In this document: positions 1 to 6,275 of the stretch, piece after piece
Position numbering within the stretch: position 1 is the first letter of the stretch
How the letters are laid out: each line of letters starts with the position of its first letter
Origin: Acidimicrobiia bacterium
GTDB taxonomy: Bacteria > Actinomycetota > Acidimicrobiia > UBA5794 > UBA11373
Assembly (NCBI GenBank): GCA_025456165.1
Contig: JALOLI010000118.1
Coordinates: forward strand, 1 to 7,273
Reading direction: 5' to 3'
DNA: 7,273 nucleotides
Translations under genes and position numbers: made by a program
The notes under the pieces: model-generated
The model's input: the letters and a program-made list of their open reading frames with translations, nothing else
Told to the model about the DNA's origin: nothing
Database searches by the model: none

Positions 1-423
1 GCTCCCGTGCCCCCCGGCGTTCATCCGGACGCCGCCTCCGACCGAACCCGGGATGCCGACCATGAACTCGAGGCCGCCGCGCCCCGCGGCGGCGCACCGC
101 CGGGCCACCGCCGGCTGGGAAGCCGCCGCTCCGGCAGCCACCAGGCCGTCTCCCCCGACCGCCACGCCCCCCATCCCTGCGGCCGGCCGGATCACCAGAC
201 CGGAGAAGCCGCGGGGCGACACGACCAGGTCGCTGCCCCGACCCAGCGCCAGCACGGGCACCGGCTCGACCGCCAGCGCCGCCGCCACCGCCAGGATTTC
301 CTCTTCGTGATGGGCTTCGAGCAGATACTTGGCCGGGCCGCCGAAGCGATAGGTGGTCAGGGAGGCGAGTGGGACGTCGCGAGCCAGGACGCCCGCGGCC
401 GCCAGGTCGGCGAGCGTGGTCAC
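1..423 (-). CDS. murB: UDP-N-acetylenolpyruvoylglucosamine reductase MurB (partial, N-terminal 141 residues)
   Basis: MurB is the cytoplasmic FAD enzyme that uses NADPH to reduce UDP-GlcNAc-enolpyruvate to UDP-MurNAc. The gene runs off the window at base 1, still open after 141 codons. The start is GTG at 423; its GTGA overlaps the murC stop (422-420) by 4 bases. Because no ATG opens the frame, an ATG-only scan misses it. FAD-domain motifs seen are TTYRFGGPA (residues 23-31), LGRGSDLVVS (60-69) and the GLEFMVGIPGSVGG segment near 117-130, followed by RMNAGGHGS at the edge. The usual GxGSN motif reads GRGSD here, an Asn-to-Asp change. The GIPGSVGG..MNAG pattern matches the Bacillus-like (type II) form better than the E. 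coli form, but the C-terminal part that would settle this is missing. The ribosome site is only a G-rich run, so translation probably depends on coupling to murC. Confidence 0.95.
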   Translation of the reverse strand, partial: MTTLADLAAAGVLARDVPLASLTTYRFGGPAKYLLEAHHEEEILAVAAALAVEPVPVLALGRGSDLVVSPRGFSGLVIRPAAGMGGVAVGGDGLVAAGAAASQPAVARRCAAAGRGGLEFMVGIPGSVGGGVRMNAGGHGS

Positions 424-1787
424 CGCATCCCCCCGAGCGCCCCGGCCAGCTCCTCAGCGACCAGGGTGATGTCCCCCGCCCCCATCAGCAGGATGAGGTC
501 GCCCGCCCGGGCCTCCGCCGCCACCACCCCGGCCAGGTCGCTCCGGCGGGGAACGAAAGCCACGGAGGCGCCGGCAGCGCGGGCGGCGTCGGCCACCAGC
601 CTGCCGTTGACCCCGGGTACCGGGGCCTCCCCCGCGGCGTATACCTCGGTCAGCACGACCCGATCGGCGGTGGCCAGCGCCGCCCCGAACCCGGCTGCGT
701 GCTCGGCGGTGCGACTGAAACGATGCGGCTGGAAGACGGCGACCACCCGGCGCGGCCCTCCCATGCGCGCCGCGGCGATAGTCGCCGCCACCTCGGTGGG
801 ATGGTGGGCGTAGTCGTCGATGATGGTGATGCCCTGGATCCGCGCCCGCACCTCGAACCGGCGCTTCACCCCGCCGAAGGAGGCGAGACCGGCGGCGGCG
901 CCGGCAACGTCGAAGCCCATCTCACCCAGCAAGGCGAGGGTCCCGGCCGCGTTGCGCGCCACGTGCAGGCCGGGCCGCGGCACGGTCACGGGCACCACGC
1001 GGCGGCCGTGGTGGAGGAAGAATGAGACGGCAGCCGGCGCCGGGGTCACCCCCTCGATCCGCCAGGCGGCGGCGGGGTCCAGGCCGTAGCCGACCACCCC
1101 GGGCACGGCCGCGGCCAGCCGACTCGCCCCGGGATCATCCAGGCAGGCGACCACCGGGCCGCCCACGCCCCGGGCCACGGCGGCGAAGGCCTCCTCCACC
1201 GCCCCGGCCGTCCCGTAGTGGTCCAGGTGGTCGGCTTCGACGTTGGTGACGGCGAGCCCCGCCAGGTGGACCTCTAGGAAGGTACCGAAGGCCTCATCCG
1301 CTTCGAGCACGAACAGGCCCGGCTCTCCCCGGTGAGCGTTGGTGTTCAGGTCCACCAATTCACCGCCCACCATGAAGGAGGGGTCGCGCCCGAGGGAGCG
1401 CAGGGCGGTCACGACCATGGCCGTCCCGGTCGTCTTGCCGTGGGTGCCGGCCACCCCGATCGCCGGCGTGCGGCGCGTCATCGCCTCCAGCAGCCGCGGG
1501 CGGTGCCACACCTCCACCCCGGCGGCGCGCGCCGCCGTCATCTCGGGGTCGCGCTCGGGCACCGCCGACGAGCCCACCACCAGATCCCAGCTCGAGGCCC
1601 GCTCCGGGCGATGCCCCACCCACACCTCGACGCCCTGGCCCGCCAGCGCGCTGAGGGCCCTCCCCGGCTTGAGATCGGAGCCACTGACCACATGACCCGC
1701 CTGGGCCAGCAGTTTTGCCAGGCCGCTCATGCCGATGCCCCCCACCCCCACGAGGTGGATGCGGCGGAAGGCCGACAGGTCAGCCAC
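420..1787 (-). CDS. murC: UDP-N-acetylmuramate--L-alanine ligase MurC
   Basis: MurC is the cytoplasmic ATP-dependent ligase that adds L-alanine to UDP-MurNAc, the first step in building the stem peptide. The 455-residue product is a normal family length. Motifs in order are the N-terminal nucleotide-binding GVGGIGMSG (residues 14-22), P-loop GTHGKTT (114-120), EADEAFGTF (162-170), NVEADHLDHY (182-191), GVKRRFE (306-312), DDYAHHPTE (324-332), FQPHRFSRT (352-360) and MGAGDI (435-440). The EADE motif normally continues SDGS; here it continues AFGT. I chose GTG at 1787 because a GGAGG lies 6 bases upstream and the product then starts just before the conserved RIHLVGVGG strand. An in-frame ATG at 1841 would add 18 residues unlike MurC. 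The start overlaps the end of murG by 8 bases and the stop overlaps murB by 4. Confidence 0.97.
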   Translation of the reverse strand: MADLSAFRRIHLVGVGGIGMSGLAKLLAQAGHVVSGSDLKPGRALSALAGQGVEVWVGHRPERASSWDLVVGSSAVPERDPEMTAARAAGVEVWHRPRLLEAMTRRTPAIGVAGTHGKTTGTAMVVTALRSLGRDPSFMVGGELVDLNTNAHRGEPGLFVLEADEAFGTFLEVHLAGLAVTNVEADHLDHYGTAGAVEEAFAAVARGVGGPVVACLDDPGASRLAAAVPGVVGYGLDPAAAWRIEGVTPAPAAVSFFLHHGRRVVPVTVPRPGLHVARNAAGTLALLGEMGFDVAGAAAGLASFGGVKRRFEVRARIQGITIIDDYAHHPTEVAATIAAARMGGPRRVVAVFQPHRFSRTAEHAAGFGAALATADRVVLTEVYAAGEAPVPGVNGRLVADAARAAGASVAFVPRRSDLAGVVAAEARAGDLILLMGAGDITLVAEELAGALGGMR

Positions 1788-2856
1788 CCGCCGCCTCCAG
1801 CAACCGGGCGGCGATCTCGCCGGCCGCCCCGGGGCGGGCACCGGCCCCGGCTCGCGCCGCCATCTCCCGGCGCGCCGGCGCGTCGTCCAGGAGGCGCCCC
1901 ACCACTTCGGGCAGGCGCCCGGCTTCCGCCTGCGGCACGAGGACCGCTCCCCCGCGCCCGACCAACGAGGCGGCGTTGTGCTGCTGGCCGACCCGGTCGA
2001 GCGGCACCAGGACCGCCGGGGTGCCGGTAGCGGCCAGCTCGGAGATCGTCATGGCCCCGGCGCGGCACAAGACCAGGTCGGCCGCGGCGTAGAAGAACTC
2101 CATCTGCTCCTCGAAGGGCAGGCAGCGCCACGGTAGCGGAGCCGCCGCCGCCTGCGGGGCCAGCGCCGCGGCCTCGCCTCCGGCCAGGTGCACCACCGCC
2201 AGAGGTGCCCCCTGCCGCGCCGCCACGATCCCGGCCACGGCCTGGTTCAGCACCCGGGCACCCAGGCTGCCCCCCAGCACCCCCAGCACCGGCAAACCCT
2301 CGGGGATCCCGTAGCGCCGGCGCCCGGCGGCAGCCAGGGCGGAGCGGTCGAATCGCGCCAGCGCGGGACGCAGCGGGTTCCCGGTCAGCACCGCCCCGGG
2401 AAGGCGCTCGGCGGGGCCGGGAAGGCCGAGGAACACCCCCCGGGAGCGCCGGGCCGCGAGCCGCATCGCCAGTCCGGGAACGGCGTTCTGCTCCTGCAGG
2501 AACAGGGGCAGCCCCAGGCGGCGCGCCGCCCGTGCGGCCGGCACCGTGACGTAGCCCCCCATGGCCAGCACCACGCGGACCCCGTGGTGCCGCATCACCT
2601 CGGCCATCGCCAGGACGCTCCTCCGCACCACGAAGGGGATGCGGAGGTTGCGCGGAGAGAGACTGCGCCGCAGGGCGACCAGTTCGAATGCCTCGAATGG
2701 GAAGCCGGCCTCAGGAACGACCCGGGCCTCGATCCGATCCCCGCCCAGGAACACCACCTCCGAGGGGTCGAGCCCCCGCTCTACCAGCGCCTGGGCCACC
2801 GCCAGCGCCGGGAAGACGTGGCCGCCCGTGCCGGCGGCGGCGACGGCGACCGTCAT
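1780..2856 (-). CDS. murG: UDP-N-acetylglucosamine--N-acetylmuramyl-(pentapeptide) pyrophosphoryl-undecaprenol N-acetylglucosamine transferase MurG
   Basis: MurG is the GT-B fold glycosyltransferase on the inner face of the membrane that transfers GlcNAc from UDP-GlcNAc to lipid I, making lipid II. The product is 358 residues, the usual length. Motifs seen are the N-terminal glycine loop GTGGHVFPALA (residues 9-19), MGGYVTVPA (99-107), QEQNAVPG (121-128, where HEQN is more common), TGNPLRP (158-164), the second-domain loop GGSLGA (195-200) and the UDP-GlcNAc-binding stretch RAGAMTISEL (265-274), followed by GQQHNA (290-295). The ATG at 2856 overlaps the ftsW stop by 4 bases (ATGA). The ribosome site is weak, with GGAG about 5 bases upstream, which suggests coupling to ftsW. 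A short Ala/Gly/Arg-rich tail (336-358) ends the protein. Confidence 0.97.
   Translation of the reverse strand: MTVAVAAAGTGGHVFPALAVAQALVERGLDPSEVVFLGGDRIEARVVPEAGFPFEAFELVALRRSLSPRNLRIPFVVRRSVLAMAEVMRHHGVRVVLAMGGYVTVPAARAARRLGLPLFLQEQNAVPGLAMRLAARRSRGVFLGLPGPAERLPGAVLTGNPLRPALARFDRSALAAAGRRRYGIPEGLPVLGVLGGSLGARVLNQAVAGIVAARQGAPLAVVHLAGGEAAALAPQAAAAPLPWRCLPFEEQMEFFYAAADLVLCRAGAMTISELAATGTPAVLVPLDRVGQQHNAASLVGRGGAVLVPQAEAGRLPEVVGRLLDDAPARREMAARAGAGARPGAAGEIAARLLEAAGG
1794..1798 (-). promoter_or_regulatory. Shine-Dalgarno site of murC
   Basis: A GGAGG on the minus strand lies 6 bases before the GTG at 1787. It sits inside the last codons of murG. It is the main reason for choosing the GTG over the upstream in-frame ATG at 1841. 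Confidence 0.75.
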
Positions 2857-4016
2857 GCCGGCTCCGCGGGCGCCGACTGCCGGGCGATGCCCACCAGGAG
2901 GCCTACGCCGATCATCTCCGTCAGGAGGGCACTGCCGCCGTAGGAGACGAAGGGCAGCGGCACGCCCGTGATGGGGAGGACCCCCGTCACCCCGCCGATG
3001 TTCACCAGCGCTTGCGCCGCCAGCCAGGTGGTGATCCCGATCGCCACCAGGCGGCCGAAGCGATCCCGACAGCGAAGAGCCACCAGCGTCCCGGCCGCGG
3101 TCAGGAAGGCGAAGAGCAGCACTACCGCCAGCGACCCGGCGAGACCGGTCTCCTCGCCGACGATGGAGAAGATGAAGTCGGTATGGGCATTGGGCAGGAA
3201 CGACCAGCGAGCCCGACTGGCTCCGAGCCCCACTCCGAAGAGGCCTCCCGTGCCCAGGGCCACCAGCGACTGCATGGCCTGGTAGCCGGTGTCGAGCGGG
3301 TCGGCGCTCACGTTCAGGAAGGAGGTGACGCGCTCCCAGCGGTAAGGCGCCATCATCGCCGCCGCCACCGCGAAGGCTGCGCCGATTGCTCCGCCGCCCA
3401 GGACGAAGGCCAGCGGCGCCGCCGACGCCACCAGGACGGCGAACCCGCCGGCGGCGATGAGCAGCGTCGTGCCCAGGTCGGGTTGTACCACCACCAGCGC
3501 CCCCACCACCCCTACGGAGAGGGCCACCGGCCAGAGGAAGTCGCGAAAGCGGTGCATCGAGTCTTCCTTGCGGCTCACCAGGGTGGCCAGGAACAGCACC
3601 GTGGCCGGTTTGGCGAATTCCGACGGCTGCAGCAGCAGCGGCCCCAGGGAGAGCCACCGCTCGGAGCCGCCGCGCCGCAGGCCCATGACCTGCACCGCCA
3701 CCAGTAGCACCACCGTCCCCAGGAAGAGGGCGAAGGCGAGCCGCCGCCACCACCTCAGGGGCATCAGCGCCGCCACCACCAGTGCGGCCACTCCGCCCCC
3801 GAGCCACATCAGCTGCCGGCGGAAGTAGTAGAGGGAGTCGTGGCCTTCCCGCAAAGCCACCACGGAGGACGAAGACAGGATGGCCCCCAGCCCCACGATC
3901 ACCAGGAGCCCCACCGGGATCAGGAGCCCCACGGTGAGCCGCCACGAGCGTCGCGTTGCCTCCTCGGCCCGCCGCCAGGCCGCTCGCTCGCCGAGGGAGA
4001 TGACGCGGGCCGCCAT
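2853..4016 (-). CDS. ftsW: Septal peptidoglycan glycosyltransferase FtsW (SEDS family)
   Basis: FtsW is the multi-pass SEDS protein that polymerises lipid II at the division septum with its partner class B PBP. The 387-residue product begins with a basic cytoplasmic segment (residues 1-25), followed by about nine or ten hydrophobic segments. SEDS motifs in order are QPSEFAK (130-136), QPDLGTT (178-184), GYQAMQS (244-250), the large extracellular loop LPNAHTDFIFSIVGEE (274-289) and PFVSYGGS (355-362). Asp280 in AHTDF corresponds to the aspartate regarded as catalytic in FtsW/RodA. Asn at position 276, where proteobacterial FtsW has Glu, is as I remember it typical of actinobacterial FtsW. The position between murD and murG favours FtsW over RodA. 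The ATG at 4016 shares its A with the murD TGA and has a strong AGGAGG 4 bases upstream (4021-4026). Confidence 0.96.
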   Translation of the reverse strand: MAARVISLGERAAWRRAEEATRRSWRLTVGLLIPVGLLVIVGLGAILSSSSVVALREGHDSLYYFRRQLMWLGGGVAALVVAALMPLRWWRRLAFALFLGTVVLLVAVQVMGLRRGGSERWLSLGPLLLQPSEFAKPATVLFLATLVSRKEDSMHRFRDFLWPVALSVGVVGALVVVQPDLGTTLLIAAGGFAVLVASAAPLAFVLGGGAIGAAFAVAAAMMAPYRWERVTSFLNVSADPLDTGYQAMQSLVALGTGGLFGVGLGASRARWSFLPNAHTDFIFSIVGEETGLAGSLAVVLLFAFLTAAGTLVALRCRDRFGRLVAIGITTWLAAQALVNIGGVTGVLPITGVPLPFVSYGGSALLTEMIGVGLLVGIARQSAPAEPA

Positions 4017-5229
4017 CACCCCTCCTTCCGGCGCCGCACCGCGGCGGCGAACTCGTCGCCCCGGTGGGCGTACGACCGGAACATGTCGAACGAGGCGCAG
4101 CCCGGAGCCAGCAGCACCGTGTCCCCCGGTCGCGCCAGCGCATCGGCCAGCGCCACCGCCTCCTCCAGGCTCCCCGCCAGCGTGCCGGACCGCGCCGCCG
4201 CCACCATCTCGGGGCCGGCCTCCCCGATCCCGATCACGTGCCGCAGGCCCGGCTCGGCGCAGATAGAGGCGACGTCGAGGCCCTTGTTGCGTCCACCGGC
4301 GATGAGCACCACACTCCCGAAGGCCCGGATGGCCGCCACCGCGGCGTGGGGGTTGGTCGCCTTCGAGTCGTCGACCCACGCCACCCCGCCCCAGCGACCC
4401 ACTTCTTCGCGGCGGTGGTGCGGGGGGCGGAAGGAGCGCAGCGCCTCGGCTACTCCGTCCGGGGTGGCCCCCATCTCGAGGGCGGCGCTCCCGGCGGCGG
4501 CGGCGTCGACCAGGAAGATCGGATCGGCGGCGCGGTCGCCCAGGTCCAGGGGCACCTCCCCTAGCCAAAGGCGCCCGGCCTCCGGCCCGGAGCCGCCGGC
4601 AGGCCGCCGCAGCCCGCTCACCGGCAGAAGCCGAGAGCGCGCCCCGGCGACGGCGCGCCGCGCCCCGGGATCGTCGGCGTCGTAGACCAGAAGGTCGCCG
4701 GGGCCCTGATTCCGATGGATGCGGGCCTTCGCCTCCAGGTAGGCGGTGAAGTCCCCGTGCCAGTCGAGGTGATCGGGGGCGACGTTGAGCAGCACGGCGG
4801 CGCGCGGTCGGAACGCCTCGGTGAACCGCAACTGGAAGCTGGAGGCCTCCACGACCAGGGCGTCCCATTCGCCTCCGACGGCGTCGCTCAGGGGCACGCC
4901 GATGTTGCCGACGGCGGCGGCGCGCCGCCCCGAGGCCTGCAGCATGGCCACCGCCATCTGGGTGATCGTGGTCTTGCCGTTGGTGGCGGTGACCGCCAGG
5001 CGGCCTGGAGAGGAGCGGAGTGTTCGGGCACGCCCGGGCTGGTGACGACCAGGTCCACCCCGGCGAGCCAGGCCGGGTCCCAGGGCCCCCCGTGGAACCG
5101 CCTGCCTTCCCCAAGGCCCTGCACTGCAGCCGGGTCGGCGTCGTAGACCGCCACCGAGTGCCCCCCGGCCTCCAGGAGGCGGAGGGCGGCCCGGCCGCTC
5201 ACCGCAGCGCCGACCACGAGCACCTTCAT
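4016..5229 (-). pseudogene. murD: UDP-N-acetylmuramoylalanine--D-glutamate ligase MurD, broken by an internal deletion with frameshift
   Basis: MurD is the cytoplasmic ligase that adds D-glutamate to UDP-MurNAc-L-Ala. The start is ATG at 5229, overlapping the mraY stop by 4 bases, with GGAGG 6 bases upstream (5236-5240). The first frame encodes the N-terminal Rossmann-like domain: VVGAAVSGRAA, then SPGVPEHSAPLQ (residues 64-75). It then runs out of homology and stops at 4888 after 113 codons. MurD resumes in another frame at about 5005 with RLAVTATNGKTT, then VGNIGVPL, EASSFQL, NVAPDHLDWHGDF, YLEAKARI (the lysine usually carbamylated), DDSKATNP (4372-4349), AGGRNKG and APGCASFDMF, ending at 4016. 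About 20 codons plus one base are missing between the halves, where MurD normally has the end of domain 1. The rest looks intact and selected, so a sequencing or assembly error is as likely as a real lesion. Confidence 0.9.
4999..5013 (-). other. Deletion/frameshift junction within murD
   Basis: Reading down the minus strand, codons 5019-5005 give SAPLQ in the murD start frame, while bases from about 5005 give GRLAVT in the frame of the rest of murD. Only 44 bases separate the SPG codons from the ATNGK loop; in E. coli MurD about 35 residues separate the equivalent SPG and GTNGK. Restoring the frame needs a missing length of 3n+1 bases, and family spacing suggests about 61 to 70. The missing part would hold the segment that usually reads roughly AAGIPVxSEVEL. 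Confidence 0.85.
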
Positions 5230-6275
5230 CCCACGCCTCCGGACATGATGAAGTCGCCGTAGAAGATGCCCAGGGCCAGGGCCACCCCGAGGCCCGCCAG
5301 GATCCAGAACCGGACGATCACCGTGGGCTCCGGCCACCCCAGCAGTTCGAAGTGGTGGTGGAGCGGGGCCATCTTGAACACCCGGCGGCCGAAGGCGCGG
5401 AAGGCGATGATCTGGATGACGACCGAGGCCGCCTCCAGCACGAACAGCCCGCCGAGCACCACGAACAGGATGTCGGTGTTGGTGAGCAGGGCCAGAGCGG
5501 CCATGGCGCCGCCCAGGGCCTGCGACCCGGTATCTCCCATGAAGATGCGGGCCGGGGCGGTGTTCCACCACAGGAATGCCAGGGTCGCGGCGGTGAGCGC
5601 GGCCGCCAGCATGGCCAGGTCCAGGGCCCCGGCCACGCCGTAGAAGACCGGGTGGCGGAACTGCCAGAAGCAGATGATGGTGAAGGCCCCGAACACCAAC
5701 GCCGACGACCCGGACACGAGCCCGTCGAGGCCGTCGGTGAAGTTCACCGCATTCGAAGTGGCGGTGATCATGAAGAGCACCCAGAGGATGTAGAACCAGC
5801 CCAGCTCGATGCCGAACGGGCGGGTGAAGCCGAGCTGGGTGGTCACATCCCAGCTGAGCGCCCCCCAGGCAAAGAGCCCGGCGATGATCCCCTGGCCCAG
5901 GAACTTCCACGCTTTCCGGAGTCCCAGATTGCGGGCGCGGCGCACCTTGGAGAAATCGTCCAGGAACCCGATGACGCCCATACCCACGAAGGCCAGCAGC
6001 ACGAGCAGGCCGGGCGTCTGGAACTCCTTGAACCCCAGGTGCCAGTTCCCCGTGGCATCGCGCACATCGAGGTGCCCGGCAAACCATCCGGCTGCAACCG
6101 CCAGCAGGATCACCAGGCCCCCCATGGTCGGGGTACCGCCCTTGTGGCGATGGCTCTCGACCTCCTCCCGGATGTGCTGGCCGATGCTCCTGGCGTGGAA
6201 GAAGCGCACCGCCACCGGGGTGACCACGATCGTGATGGCAAAGGCCACCAAGGCGGCGGCCAGCATGGCGATCAT
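5226..6275 (-). CDS. mraY: Phospho-N-acetylmuramoyl-pentapeptide-transferase MraY
   Basis: MraY is the integral membrane enzyme that transfers phospho-MurNAc-pentapeptide from UDP to undecaprenyl phosphate, forming lipid I. The 349-residue product is slightly below the usual ~360 and is strongly hydrophobic, with about ten transmembrane segments. Family motifs are intact: GTPTMGGL (residues 47-54), DDFSK (106-110, the aspartate pair of the active site), NAVNFTDGLDGL (175-186), FMGDTGS (245-251) and PLHHHFE (304-310). The N-terminal IGQHIRE...HKGGTPTMGG resembles actinobacterial MraY. The start at 6275 is supported by AGGAGG at 6283-6288 with 7 bases spacing, and by the ATGA overlap with the murE stop. 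Its position directly after murE is unusual because murF normally lies between them. Confidence 0.98.
   Translation of the reverse strand: MIAMLAAALVAFAITIVVTPVAVRFFHARSIGQHIREEVESHRHKGGTPTMGGLVILLAVAAGWFAGHLDVRDATGNWHLGFKEFQTPGLLVLLAFVGMGVIGFLDDFSKVRRARNLGLRKAWKFLGQGIIAGLFAWGALSWDVTTQLGFTRPFGIELGWFYILWVLFMITATSNAVNFTDGLDGLVSGSSALVFGAFTIICFWQFRHPVFYGVAGALDLAMLAAALTAATLAFLWWNTAPARIFMGDTGSQALGGAMAALALLTNTDILFVVLGGLFVLEAASVVIQIIAFRAFGRRVFKMAPLHHHFELLGWPEPTVIVRFWILAGLGVALALGIFYGDFIMSGGVG

Noticed and set aside
7..813. Plus-strand open frame of 268 codons, and similar ones at 2688-3707 and 3840-4685
   Set aside because: All are antisense to murB, murC, murG, ftsW or murD and have the Arg/Pro/Ala-rich composition typical of shadow frames in high-GC DNA.
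1788..1841. Longer murC beginning at ATG 1841
   Set aside because: The extra 18 residues are Pro/Arg/Gly-rich, overlap the murG C-terminus and do not resemble MurC. GTG 1787 has a well-placed GGAGG.
1780..4143. A 787-codon minus-strand frame suggesting a large fusion to MurG
   Set aside because: MurG starts at 2856 with an ATGA overlap with ftsW; the upstream part is an off-frame reading of ftsW.
2853..5114. A 753-codon minus-strand frame that could suggest a fusion of an unknown domain to FtsW
   Set aside because: Only the part from 4016 down is FtsW. The upstream part is murD read in the wrong frame, and a proper ATG with AGGAGG marks the ftsW start at 4016.
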